Assembly (NCBI GenBank): GCA_017627955.1
Contig: JAGAFU010000059.1
Location: forward strand, 21,866-85,865
From: Bacteroidales bacterium
Lineage (GTDB): Bacteria; Bacteroidota; Bacteroidia; Bacteroidales; UBA932
DNA length: 64,000 nucleotides
Reading direction: 5' to 3'
The translations under genes were made by a program, and so were the position numbers. The notes under the pieces are model-generated. The model searched no databases. It was not told where the DNA came from and was given only the letters and a program-made list of their open reading frames with translations. Numbering within the stretch: the stretch's first letter is position 1; every line of letters starts with the position of its first letter. Positions 26,532 through 35,125 of this stretch are shown one piece after another.

Positions 26532-28370
26532 ATGAAAAAGATAACACTAAGCATTCTCATATTACCGCTGGCGCTAGCTCTCCTTAGTCAGGCAGCCTCC
26601 GCCCAGGTCTCAATTGATCGTCTGATCGCCAAAGCCGACTCCGCCAGGATGGCGTATGATTTCATCTCAGCCGAAGAGTTCTGCCGCCAGGCGGTGGAGA
26701 TGGACTCGACCGCTATTCCCAAAGTGGAAGACTTGTTGATCATGAGCCGCAACGGCCAACAGATGATGGAGTTCTGCAGCCGGCCCGTGGTGGTGGCCAG
26801 CAAGGTTATGCCACTCAAGGACTTTCTGCTCTACTATCCCCTCCCCGACAAAAGCTGGAGACAGTCTCCAAACCAACTGGACGCCTCTGAGGGAGAAGGT
26901 TTGACGCAAGCTGTATATTTCCCGGAAGGAGCAGGAGAAATCTATTATTCCGCTCCGGACGAGGAAGGGATACGCAACATCTACAAGACAACCTTCGCCG
27001 ACACTGTCTGGACCGCCCCCACCCTTATCAACGAGCAGCTTACCAGTTCCTCCGATGAGATCTATCCGATGCTTTCTCCCGACGGGGAATCGCTGTACTT
27101 CGCCTCAAAGGGCCTCTACGGGATGGGAGGCTACGACCTCTACGTATCGAAATGGAATCCGGAGACAGGAGACTGGGATGTCCCTGTCAACATGGGGTTC
27201 CCATATTCCTCTCCATACGACGATTTCCTGTTCATCAACACCGAGGACGGCAAATATTCCATCTTCGCTTCCAACCGCGACTGCGGGAAGGATAGCGTGC
27301 GCGTGTATGTCATTGAATATGACGGGATGCCCGTGAGGGAGGCGATCATGGATGTCAAGGAGCTCAAGGAGCTGGCGGCTCTGTTCCCGGCCAATGACCC
27401 CTCGAGAATGTCCGCTGACCAGCCTTCAGTAGCGGACGACAATCTTGGCGAAGAGGCGAAGCGCTATATGATGAAAATGAAGGAGGTGCGCTCCCTGAGG
27501 GATTCCGTCTCCAGATTCAGCAAAGGGATTGAGGCGCTAAGGGCGGAGTACCCTTCCGCCTCGGCCGGGCGAAAGGAAGAATTGTCCGCCGAGATCATCA
27601 GTAAGGAGCAAACGCTTCCGGCCCTGAACGAATCTCTCCAGAAGGCTGTCCGGGAGTTACAGTCCCTTGAGATGGAATTCCTTGAGAACGGCATAGTGCT
27701 GGACATGGGCAAGCTTCAGGAGAAGGCTGACAATGAGATTTCAAGCTCCGTCAAGGGATATTCATTCTCCCGTCATTCCTACGGACCGGCCCCGGACCTC
27801 AAGATGCTTGAGCCAGAGCGTAAATTCGACTATTCGTTCATGATCCTTCCCGAGGGAAGGTTCGCCGAGGACAATACCCTGCCGGAAGGCATCGTGTACC
27901 AGATCCAGATGTTCACCCAATCAAGGAAGGCCACCGTGGCAGACATCAAGGGCCTGAGCCCTGTCTTCGAGAAAGCCTCCGGAAGCCGTTACATTTGTTC
28001 CGTCGGGCTGTTCAGGACCTACGCCGATGCTCTTTCCAACCTCAACAAGGTCAAGAAGTTGGGATTCAGGACGGCCGAGATCAGGGCCTACAAGGATGGC
28101 GAAGCAATAGGGGTCAACGCCGCCAGGAAGCTTGAGTCGGAGCGCCTGTACACCGTGGTCTTCTACCCGGAAAACGGCCAATCCCTGCCTGACGGTGCGA
28201 TGGACGCGATCCGGGAGACAGGGATGGATGTGGCCAAGAGCGTGGAGAACGGCTCCGTCGTGTTCAAGATCGGCCCGTTCCACGACAAGACCGAAGCCGA
28301 GGGACTCGTCAGCGCATTGAAGTCCCTCGGATCCGGAGATTGCTCGCTAACGCTTTCTGGGAGCGAATGA
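26532..28370 (+). CDS. Secreted PD40 (WD40-like) repeat protein with SPOR-like C-terminus
   Basis: The protein has 612 residues with a signal peptide (MKKITLSILILPLALALLSQAASA). Order: a short TPR-like helical segment (about 25-75), PD40 beta-propeller repeats (about 130-270; YPMLSPDGESLYFASKGLYGMGGYDLYVSKW is the clearest), a coiled-coil (about 315-400; KMKEVRSLRDSVSRF, EELSAEIISKEQTL), and two SPOR-like segments (about 455-530 and 540-605: VYQIQMFTQSRKAT, YICSVGLFRTYADALSNLNKV, VVFKIGPFHDKTEAEGLVSAL). SPOR modules bind glycan-stripped peptidoglycan. A Bacteroidetes envelope or division role is likely. Its end overlaps the convergent phosphoesterase gene by 24 bp. Confidence 0.7.
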   Translation: MKKITLSILILPLALALLSQAASAQVSIDRLIAKADSARMAYDFISAEEFCRQAVEMDSTAIPKVEDLLIMSRNGQQMMEFCSRPVVVASKVMPLKDFLLYYPLPDKSWRQSPNQLDASEGEGLTQAVYFPEGAGEIYYSAPDEEGIRNIYKTTFADTVWTAPTLINEQLTSSSDEIYPMLSPDGESLYFASKGLYGMGGYDLYVSKWNPETGDWDVPVNMGFPYSSPYDDFLFINTEDGKYSIFASNRDCGKDSVRVYVIEYDGMPVREAIMDVKELKELAALFPANDPSRMSADQPSVADDNLGEEAKRYMMKMKEVRSLRDSVSRFSKGIEALRAEYPSASAGRKEELSAEIISKEQTLPALNESLQKAVRELQSLEMEFLENGIVLDMGKLQEKADNEISSSVKGYSFSRHSYGPAPDLKMLEPERKFDYSFMILPEGRFAEDNTLPEGIVYQIQMFTQSRKATVADIKGLSPVFEKASGSRYICSVGLFRTYADALSNLNKVKKLGFRTAEIRAYKDGEAIGVNAARKLESERLYTVVFYPENGQSLPDGAMDAIRETGMDVAKSVENGSVVFKIGPFHDKTEAEGLVSALKSLGSGDCSLTLSGSE

Positions 28371-29720
28371 CACCTGGTCCTGGACTTGTCCTGTCAGGAC
28401 ATTGTGGACCGTGATGTTAAGCTTGCCACCCTCGACTTTTCCTTCTATCACCGTGGGGAAATGTACCTCATCAAGTTTTGGCCCTCCTCCGACAAGTTGG
28501 GTCCAACTTCTGCCTGAGGTCGGATCATCCCGACGGTAAGTATGCTCGTGGGCAGTGATAATCAATTGGCAATGAGCTTTTTCCAAAAGCGGAGTCCAAA
28601 GCTCGGCACATGTGCGTTGCCAAATGGCGAAATCATGGGTGTACTTTGGATCTTTGTCATCCGGAGCCACATCGCCAGGATTGGACGTCGGTCTGGAGTC
28701 AAATAACGGAATATGGCAGAAGGCGACAAGGTAAGGAGCCTTGGCTATTTCCTTCCGCTTCAGAGCGTCGCGAAGCCAGGCGACTTGCGCGCGGCGATAG
28801 GCGTCGCTGTTGAACAATCCGGCGAAGATCGGGTTGGTGTCCATCTTGTCCTCAGCGGTGTCAAGCCCGATCAGGGCTATATCTCCCATCCTGACGGCGA
28901 AATTCCTGCCGAGATCCCAGTCCCTCGGAGACCTTTCCTCGGGCTGGCGGTACATCCAGACCCTTTCCAGATGGCGATTGGCCATGCCTCTTGAGTCGTG
29001 GTTGCCCGGACTGAAAAGGTAAGGAATCTCTGAAGCGTAGTCCTTGGTTGAGATCTTTGGATCCAGGAATATCTCAATCTGGCTCTCAATGGTTTCCTGG
29101 GTGTTGGAAGCGTCACCGTTCCAAATCACACATGAAGGAGCAAGAGAGTTGACCTTGGCGATCGTCTTCTCAAGGCCGGGCCAATGTACGTGGGTGTCGT
29201 TGATCACACAGAAATGAGCCTTTGAATCTTTCCCGGCCGTCGTGAATGAATATGTCCTCGGATCTTCTTCATTGCCAAGAATCTTCATGTCGTAGCCACT
29301 GCCGTAATGGATCCTGTCAGCTCCGATCCTGTAGTAATACTTGGTGGAGGGTTTGAGGCCGGTCACCCTGATCTGGCTGACCTTGTCGCTGATCTCCGTC
29401 AGGCGGTAGCCACCGCACTTGATTTTCCTCGCGTCACTCAGGTCAGGTTTTTCTCCGACAAGCACATAGCCGTTGGCCAGAGCCCCGACAGCGAAAGCCA
29501 CACCGATTGAATCCTCAGCATAATTCTGCAGCATAGGAGCCGAAGTTATCAGCTTCCCGTCATCAGCAGCCATTTCACTGTCATGACTGGCCTGCGCGGT
29601 CTTCCCTTCCTCTGTCATACTGAGCGAAGCGAAGGATCTATCCGCCGCCTTAAGCGCATTCCCCGCGCCGGCGGCCGCCACCAACATCGCCGAATCCTTT
29701 ATGAACTCTCTTCTTTTCAT
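28347..29720 (-). CDS. Tat-exported calcineurin-like metallophosphoesterase (purple acid phosphatase type)
   Basis: The protein has 457 residues. A twin-Arg signal (KRREFIKDSAMLVAAAGAG) is followed directly by DRSFASLSMT, the translation of a palindromic repeat (29614-29639). A Fn3-like N-domain (about 75-150; KPSTKYYYRIGAD) precedes the catalytic core: INDTHVHW, NGDASNT, SPGNHDSRG, VAFCHIPLF and ITAHEHTYRRD supply the two-metal site ligands. Family members hydrolyse phosphate esters in the periplasm. Just downstream, 24 bp after a TlpA-type gene stop in the same direction, it may share a transcript with the cassette from 35030. The repeat adds about 8 residues after the signal and is probably tolerated because it lies in a linker. 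Confidence 0.85.
   Translation of the reverse strand: MKRREFIKDSAMLVAAAGAGNALKAADRSFASLSMTEEGKTAQASHDSEMAADDGKLITSAPMLQNYAEDSIGVAFAVGALANGYVLVGEKPDLSDARKIKCGGYRLTEISDKVSQIRVTGLKPSTKYYYRIGADRIHYGSGYDMKILGNEEDPRTYSFTTAGKDSKAHFCVINDTHVHWPGLEKTIAKVNSLAPSCVIWNGDASNTQETIESQIEIFLDPKISTKDYASEIPYLFSPGNHDSRGMANRHLERVWMYRQPEERSPRDWDLGRNFAVRMGDIALIGLDTAEDKMDTNPIFAGLFNSDAYRRAQVAWLRDALKRKEIAKAPYLVAFCHIPLFDSRPTSNPGDVAPDDKDPKYTHDFAIWQRTCAELWTPLLEKAHCQLIITAHEHTYRRDDPTSGRSWTQLVGGGPKLDEVHFPTVIEGKVEGGKLNITVHNVLTGQVQDQVSFAPRKR
29614..29639. repeat. CTGAGCGAAGCGAAG-type repeat inside the Tat phosphoesterase gene
   Basis: GTCATACTGAGCGAAGCG followed by AAGGATCT is one member of the repeat class also found at 33539, 61056, 61379 and 62138. 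It is translated in frame as the antisense reading DRSFASLSMT. Confidence 0.85.
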
Positions 29721-29744
29721 ATTGCCGTGTTTTATAATTAATTA

Positions 29745-30245
29745 TTATTCAATACCTCGCATATAAGAACGGACTTTATTCCAGAGATCGTCACCTCGAA
29801 GATCCCTCTCCAGAATCGTCCCGTCCGGACCGACCAGGATGATGTAGGGGATGTAGTCGAAGCCATAGGCCTTGGAGACAGACTCGGGAACGTTCAGAAT
29901 CTGTTTCCACGGGATTTTAAGCTCATTGACAGCTTCCAAGGTGTTCTCGGATTTGTCAAAGACAGGGGCGCCGACAATGTCAAACGGCTTGTCCTTAAAC
30001 TGGTAATAAATGTCTTTAAGATGTGGGATCTCCTCCCTGCACGGGCCACACCAGGAGGCCCAGAAATCGACCAGGACATATTTCCCTTTACCCACGAAAT
30101 CCGACAGCTTCAATGTTTTTCCGTCTGGTTGAACCGCCTCGAAATCAATGAATTTCTCGGATTTTTCTGTGGTTTTGGACTGCCCCGCGGCTGTCATGCA
30201 GCAAAGTGCCGCTATCAATGCGGTCAATATGTGTATTCCTTTCAT
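29745..30245 (-). CDS. Periplasmic TlpA/ResA-type thioredoxin
   Basis: The protein has 166 residues with a signal peptide (HILTALIAALCCMTAAG). The thioredoxin fold carries the redox motif WASWCGPCREE, with KYVLVDFWASW before it and a cis-Pro segment DYIPYIILVGPDG near the C-terminus. Family members reduce disulfides or act as AhpC/TSA-like peroxidases; CGPC points to disulfide reduction. The gene starts 26 bp after the MBOAT stop on the same strand, so it may be co-transcribed with the O-acetylation cassette, where it could keep exported enzymes reduced. Confidence 0.88.
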   Translation of the reverse strand: MKGIHILTALIAALCCMTAAGQSKTTEKSEKFIDFEAVQPDGKTLKLSDFVGKGKYVLVDFWASWCGPCREEIPHLKDIYYQFKDKPFDIVGAPVFDKSENTLEAVNELKIPWKQILNVPESVSKAYGFDYIPYIILVGPDGTILERDLRGDDLWNKVRSYMRGIE

Positions 30246-30271
30246 ATATTTCGCAATTTACGAAATAATAA

Positions 30272-32290
30272 TCAGAACTGGAAGTAGATGAAGGATTGCA
30301 GATCAGCGGTAATGAACTGACAGATGATGAAGATAGCGATCATGCAGGCAAAGACCATCAGCGCAAGAGGCATCTTGGCGAACCAGATACGGTACCTCCT
30401 CTTGAAGTTCTCCGGAAGCCAGTGAATCAGCATTCCTATCACAAACACCAGGATGATGCTCCTGTGCTGCCATGCCATCTGCGGCACCAGGGACCAGTCC
30501 CACTGCCCTCCGATCTGGTTAACCATGTTCTTGGCCGTACTCCAGGCCTTCTCATTCGCCTCCGCTGGATCAAGATTGGATCCGCTGCGGAAGAAAAGCC
30601 TGGTGAAAGTGATGAATATGAAGGTCATCAGCACGGCCCACGCGTCGCTGATCCAACTGACGGCCTTCCCCTTCCTGACCTTATGGAAAAGCATCCCGAC
30701 GAAGGCGCCAAGGAGAATGATCACGGTCCACCAGAAGAACATATTGAACACCGGAGCTCCGAAATAATACTTCAAAGCCCCAAAAGCGGCGACGGTGGAT
30801 CCGATCACAAGCACTTTGAAATAAGCGTTGCAGCTCGCCCAGAAACGGTAGATGAGCATTCCGAGGCCGTTGAGGCCGCCCCAGATCATGAAATTCCAGC
30901 TGGCTCCGTGCCAGAGTCCTCCAAGAAGCATGGTGTCCATCCTGTTGATGTCCGAGATGAGCTCCTTGCGCCAGGATTTCTTGAAAGCTATCAGTAAAGC
31001 CACTATGACCGTAAGAACCAGGACACTCCCGAAGACCCACCAGCTTCCGGCCAGGGCGGAAGCCAGGAAAGCTATTCCAAGGATGATCGCATAAGAGCCG
31101 AAAGTGCCGTTGCGGTTGCCTCCAAGCGGGATGTAGAGATAGTCCTGCAGCCACTTGGATAGGGATATGTGCCACCTCTTCCAGAACTCTCCCGCGTTTC
31201 TGGCCTTGTAGGGAGAGTTGAAGTTCTTCGGAAGATAGAAGCCCATCAGCATCGCCACACCTGTAGCGATGTCAGTGTAACCGGAGAAGTCCGCATAGAC
31301 TTGCAAGGAATATCCGAACAGGGCGGTGAGGTTCTCGAAACCGGTGTAAAGAAGCGGGTTCTCGAAGACGCGGTCGCAGAAGTTAACTGCAAGGTAGTCG
31401 CTCAGGATCAGCTTCTTGGCAAGTCCGTTAAGGATCCAGAACACAGCAAAACCGAACTGGGTGCGGCCAAGGAAGAAGGGCTTGTGGAGCTGGGGGATGA
31501 ATTCCTTAGCCCTGACGATCGGTCCGGCGACAAGTTGGGGGAAGAAACTCAGGTAGAAGCCGAAGTCCAGGAAGTTCCGCACGGGCTCGATGCCGCCTTT
31601 GTATTTATTCGGCCCTTCGGCTCCGCTCAGGGACCGGGATGGTGCACTCTCGGACTTGTCATCAGCGGCAGAGGACTGCCGGCGAGCATTTTCCCGGATA
31701 GGGCGCGAAGCGCAGCGAGACGGCGGTAGCTCTGCCGCTGATGCTACTCCTCTGGAGACATCTACGACATAGCTGATGGCCTGGAAGATGAAGAAGGAGA
31801 TACCGACCGGAAGAAATATCGAATCGACGCTGAAAGCTCCGGAACCGACCACAGAGTTGCCCCATGAAGCGATCCAATCCTTCACGACGAACGAAGTGCC
31901 GAACAAATTATTCAGAACATCTGTGATGAAATAGGCGTACTTGTAATAGCACAGGAGCGACAGGTCGACGACTATACTCGTGACCACCACGAAATTCCTC
32001 CAGAACTTTCGCTTGCAATGAGGTAAAACCAAGCCAGCCAGATAGTTATAGACTATTACAAAGCCAAGGAGCATCAAGAACAACCCGCTGGTCTTGTAGT
32101 AGAAGAAAAGGCTCACGAAGAACAGGAAGGCGTTCCGCAGCAGGGTTTTGTTCTTGAACACGCAAAGGAACGCGAGCACAATGGCGAAGAACGCCCAGAA
32201 ATAGAACTGGGTGAACAGCAGCGGATGGGCCTGGTCAAAAGCGAACAGGTCCTTCAGAAACTGCAGCGACACTTCTTTCAAACCGGCCAT
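30272..32290 (-). CDS. MBOAT-family membrane O-acyltransferase (AlgI/PatA-like) with repeat-derived insert
   Basis: The 672-residue polytopic protein should carry acyl groups across the inner membrane for O-acetylation of a polysaccharide or cell-wall polymer. MBOAT marks are SYVVDVSRG, FYLSFFPQLVAGPIVRAKEFI, FWKRWHISLSKWLQDYLYIPLGG and LLGGLWHGASW with the catalytic His (about 462). Between SYVVDVSRG and GIEPVRNFLDFGFY the protein carries about 45 extra, hydrophilic residues that are translated repeats (31611-31639 and 31661-31742). The family normally joins these blocks with a short loop. The two SGNH proteins directly upstream would act as the periplasmic acyl-transfer step. Its start overlaps the upstream gene by 13 bp. 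Confidence 0.88.
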   Translation of the reverse strand: MAGLKEVSLQFLKDLFAFDQAHPLLFTQFYFWAFFAIVLAFLCVFKNKTLLRNAFLFFVSLFFYYKTSGLFLMLLGFVIVYNYLAGLVLPHCKRKFWRNFVVVTSIVVDLSLLCYYKYAYFITDVLNNLFGTSFVVKDWIASWGNSVVGSGAFSVDSIFLPVGISFFIFQAISYVVDVSRGVASAAELPPSRCASRPIRENARRQSSAADDKSESAPSRSLSGAEGPNKYKGGIEPVRNFLDFGFYLSFFPQLVAGPIVRAKEFIPQLHKPFFLGRTQFGFAVFWILNGLAKKLILSDYLAVNFCDRVFENPLLYTGFENLTALFGYSLQVYADFSGYTDIATGVAMLMGFYLPKNFNSPYKARNAGEFWKRWHISLSKWLQDYLYIPLGGNRNGTFGSYAIILGIAFLASALAGSWWVFGSVLVLTVIVALLIAFKKSWRKELISDINRMDTMLLGGLWHGASWNFMIWGGLNGLGMLIYRFWASCNAYFKVLVIGSTVAAFGALKYYFGAPVFNMFFWWTVIILLGAFVGMLFHKVRKGKAVSWISDAWAVLMTFIFITFTRLFFRSGSNLDPAEANEKAWSTAKNMVNQIGGQWDWSLVPQMAWQHRSIILVFVIGMLIHWLPENFKRRYRIWFAKMPLALMVFACMIAIFIICQFITADLQSFIYFQF
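31611..31639. repeat. GGTCCCTGAGCG-type repeat inside the MBOAT gene
   Basis: GGCCCTTCGGCTCCGCTCAG followed by GGACCGGGA is the reverse complement of the GGTCCCTGAGCGGAGCCGAA unit also seen at 61267. It is translated as SRSLSGAEGP, about residues 218-227. Confidence 0.85.
31661..31742. repeat. Long hairpin element (conserved loop, self-complementary arms), MBOAT copy
   Basis: Perfect 13-bp arms ATCAGCGGCAGAG (31661-31673) and CTCTGCCGCTGAT (31730-31742) enclose a 56-bp loop containing CCCGGATAGGGCGCGAAGCG (from 31693). The loop aligns with that of the aroB element (59305-59391), whose arms are unrelated. It encodes part of the insert in the MBOAT protein. Confidence 0.8.
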
Positions 32291-33543
32291 GTCTTTCTCC
32301 TTAAATGCTCTATATATTTAGCCATGAAGGCATTGTACAGCAAGTCACCGATGATGGTGTAACCCTCATCAGTGAAATGGATCTTATCCCTCTTGGCAAG
32401 CCCTGCCTCCTCCCATTTCTTCATCGACTCCAGCCCGCCCATGATGTCAAACAAATCCCAATATCCACCACCACAATCCTGACAAAGCCGGAAAAAGGCT
32501 TCCTGCGCCTCCAATCCATTGCGGTTGACAGCATACACCCTGCGGCGCACCCGCTTGTAGCTGTCGTTATTCGTCACAAACAGAAGGGCGCAATCGGGAT
32601 TGACAGCCCGGACCCTGGCGATCAGACGCTTATAACATGCGATAAAATCGTCTTGAGTGAAATTCTTCCCGGAAGCGTCATTGATCCCGATCGCGAAAAT
32701 CACAAGGTCAGGATTGACCATCCCCAGGTCCCTTTCAAGGTCCTCGCACCTTAGGAACGACGGCACAGCGGCACCGTTAACTCCGATCCCCGTGACCGAA
32801 ATCCCAGGAGATGGATTGTCCAGATATATTCCAGTCAAAGTCAGGTCTCCACCTTTCCCGGCCACCGCGATCTTGACAGAATCCAGTGGTTCAGGCAAAA
32901 GGTAAGACCAGCAAGAGTTCTCTTCGACCCGGACTCCCTGAAGAGTGTCCCCGGACTCCAGGACAACGACAGGAAACCTCTCTCCATCAGTGGCATAGCC
33001 AAGAATATTCAAACGATCGAAAGTGAAATCAGGATCAGAGGAAGTAGCGTTTCTGGCCTTCAGGACAATTTTCACGGAAGCCGTTGAGTCAGATGTGGTT
33101 ACAGCCATTCCGGTAAGGCCGAGCCTCCGTGGAAGATCTCTTTTGACATTTTTCGTGGCCTCCCACTCTCCCTCGTAGCGGGAGCGGTAACTGCTCGGAG
33201 TGTTGGTCTTGGCCGCGGTGAAAGGAAACACCATTCCCCTTCCGCCTTCTATCCCTTTCCCAAGGGCAAGCAGGTCGTTGCGGAAACGCCTCGTCAGAGT
33301 GCCGGCCTGCACGTGCGAACCTCCTATATGCATGATTCTGAAGTTGCCTTCTCCGCCCAGAAGGGCAGCGTCCATCTTCGCGAAAGCTTTCTCGAAGGCC
33401 GAGCTGTCACCGAGGAAGATGATCTTGTTCTTGTCGAAATGAGCGAACTCCAATTCGGGAATATCCTTGCGTACAGTCTGTCCGGAAAGGACCGACGGAA
33501 TCGCCAGCAAAGCCAGAACCAGTATTTTCGTCATCCTTGTCAT
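32278..33543 (-). CDS. Secreted SGNH/GDSL-type acyl hydrolase or acetyltransferase, gene 1
   Basis: The protein has 421 residues; the signal peptide is best seen from the fourth residue (MTKILVLALLAIPSVLSG). Block I reads MHIGGSHVQAG, with Ser kept and the usual Asp of GDSH replaced by Gly. Block III is FAIGINDASG and block V RDKIHFTDEG, with the Asp-x-x-His pair. The lineage belongs to proteins that pair with MBOAT transporters to acetylate exported glycans (AlgJ/AlgX or PatB analogues), so transferase or esterase activity are both possible. The start overlaps the upstream gene by 4 bp (ATGA) inside a palindromic repeat, and ATG 33534 is a reasonable alternative. Confidence 0.8.
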   Translation of the reverse strand: MTRMTKILVLALLAIPSVLSGQTVRKDIPELEFAHFDKNKIIFLGDSSAFEKAFAKMDAALLGGEGNFRIMHIGGSHVQAGTLTRRFRNDLLALGKGIEGGRGMVFPFTAAKTNTPSSYRSRYEGEWEATKNVKRDLPRRLGLTGMAVTTSDSTASVKIVLKARNATSSDPDFTFDRLNILGYATDGERFPVVVLESGDTLQGVRVEENSCWSYLLPEPLDSVKIAVAGKGGDLTLTGIYLDNPSPGISVTGIGVNGAAVPSFLRCEDLERDLGMVNPDLVIFAIGINDASGKNFTQDDFIACYKRLIARVRAVNPDCALLFVTNNDSYKRVRRRVYAVNRNGLEAQEAFFRLCQDCGGGYWDLFDIMGGLESMKKWEEAGLAKRDKIHFTDEGYTIIGDLLYNAFMAKYIEHLRRKTWPV

Positions 33544-33563
33544 TCTGAGCGAAGCGAAGAATC
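33539..33563. repeat. CTGAGCGAAGCGAAG-type repeat at the junction of two SGNH genes
   Basis: The 25-bp sequence beginning GTCATTCTGAGCGAAGCG is identical to 61056-61080. On the minus strand it supplies the last six codons (SSLRSE) and TGA of the upstream gene and the ATG of the downstream one. Confidence 0.88.
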
Positions 33564-35030
33564 CGCCTGAAGATCAGGCAATGAGTCAAGATACTCTCTG
33601 ACAGCTGTTTCCGACAGAGTCAACCGCAAGCGGCGGAAATCGTCGTAAAGGAGCAGGGACTTGCCAAGGGCCGTACCGACTTCCTCCGCGCCCTTGGTTG
33701 TGAAATGGATATAATCCGGACCGGCCAGCGGTGGATTATGTTTGACCCACTCTTTCATAGAACCGACTCCTCCCATCATGTTGAAAGTGTCCCAATATGC
33801 TATTCCGTTGTTGAGGCAGTGGACCTTGAGCGAGTCGTTCAAGTCCGGGAGCAGGGGCCATGTCACAAGGCTTCCGTTGACGCTCTTGCTCATGTCGGCC
33901 GGGCCGACAAAAAGCAGCTTTGCCCAAGGAGCGACACCTTTGAAATATTCAAACTGCTTCTCCAACTTATTCATGTAAAGGGATATAGCCTTCCTTGATC
34001 CGATTCCAGGCATGGCGTTGCCTCCGAACTGGAGAATTATGAGGCGGGTGTCCGTGTTCTCGTAGGCGGCTCTCAACGAAGTGGAATCTATTCCTGAAAG
34101 GATGGTTCCGGAACAGCCGCGCATGGCAACATTGTCAACAGTCACTCCGGGGCCGCCATCAAGCATTATCCCGTAGATCTCAGCGGTGCCATTCAAGGTC
34201 AGCGATCCACCCCGGACCTCAGATGGGAGATCCCAAGTCACCACCGAGACTCCGTTCACTGAAGAATCTACTGTGGCCGTCAACAAGGAAAGAGTGTCGC
34301 ACTTCAGGCTCATCTTCAACCCGGGACCGCTATGACCGAACAGAACGCCGACCCTTTTTATGGATTTGACTCTCTCCCGCGCGTAACGGTTCTCGGCCCG
34401 GCGGAAATTGAACCTGGCCTGTCCGGTCAGCGTGGCGTAGCGGGTCAAGGGACCGTAACGATGGGTAGAGGACCACCTTGAAAGGGTGTCGGAGACTAAT
34501 GAATACCTGGTCAAGCTTCCGGTTGTGTTCTGGCTGACCGAGACCGAAGACATCGGTTTCAGGATAGGGACCATCCCGGGGCCGGAACCGCCGAAACGGT
34601 CTTGCAGCATCTGTCGGAGCATCGACGAGATGCGGTCCATCTCCAACTGGGAGTCCCCGTAATGGACTATTCTCGCAAGTTGCCCGGAGACGGCCGCCGT
34701 GTCAAGTCCCTCGAAAAATGAGTCGAAGAAGGTGTAGTCATCTCCCGGAAGATGGATCCGGTTGGGATTGGAAGTAATATATTCCTTATAGAAAGCGAGA
34801 GTGTCTCCATGCTCCCGGACCATCTCGTAACTCTTCTGGACAGCCAGCAGGACCGAGTCCACATCGACTTCTGAGCCTCTGTTCTCAAGGTCTTGGATGG
34901 CAGACTCATAGGAAGGGAACCTCAATTTCACTCCCGCCACCTCAACCCCTTCCGAGGGGAAGAAAAACCAACAGGAGAACATCAACGCGAACAGCGCCAA
35001 AAAGAATAAAACTATCTTGTGAGGCTTCAT
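33540..35030 (-). CDS. Secreted SGNH/GDSL-type acyl hydrolase or acetyltransferase, gene 2
   Basis: The protein has 496 residues with an N-terminal membrane anchor (KIVLFFLALFALMFSCWFFF). Block I is VHYGDSQLEMDRIS with nucleophile Ser, block III LQFGGNAMPG, and block V DYIHFTTKG with the Asp and His of the triad. A beta-rich domain lies between (about 230-310), as in two-domain acetyltransferase-like SGNH proteins. It is the first gene of the leftward run SGNH2-SGNH1-MBOAT. Its C-terminal DLQADSSLRSE ends in repeat-derived residues, so the original end of the protein has probably been replaced. TAACTTTG lies about 20 bp upstream of its ATG. Confidence 0.8.
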   Translation of the reverse strand: MKPHKIVLFFLALFALMFSCWFFFPSEGVEVAGVKLRFPSYESAIQDLENRGSEVDVDSVLLAVQKSYEMVREHGDTLAFYKEYITSNPNRIHLPGDDYTFFDSFFEGLDTAAVSGQLARIVHYGDSQLEMDRISSMLRQMLQDRFGGSGPGMVPILKPMSSVSVSQNTTGSLTRYSLVSDTLSRWSSTHRYGPLTRYATLTGQARFNFRRAENRYARERVKSIKRVGVLFGHSGPGLKMSLKCDTLSLLTATVDSSVNGVSVVTWDLPSEVRGGSLTLNGTAEIYGIMLDGGPGVTVDNVAMRGCSGTILSGIDSTSLRAAYENTDTRLIILQFGGNAMPGIGSRKAISLYMNKLEKQFEYFKGVAPWAKLLFVGPADMSKSVNGSLVTWPLLPDLNDSLKVHCLNNGIAYWDTFNMMGGVGSMKEWVKHNPPLAGPDYIHFTTKGAEEVGTALGKSLLLYDDFRRLRLTLSETAVREYLDSLPDLQADSSLRSE

Positions 35031-35049
35031 CCTTATCCAAAAACGGCGT

Positions 35050-35057
35050 CAAAGTTA
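35050..35057 (-). promoter_or_regulatory. Candidate -7 box for the O-acetylation cassette
   Basis: CAAAGTTA on the plus strand reads TAACTTTG on the minus strand, a perfect TAnnTTTG, 19 bp upstream of ATG 35030. The -33 element is weak. Confidence 0.45.
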
Positions 35058-35125
35058 CAAATTAATTATCTTATGCTTAACAATTAGGCTTTTATTTGTA
35101 TATTGGTAAACAAAATCAAACAGTT

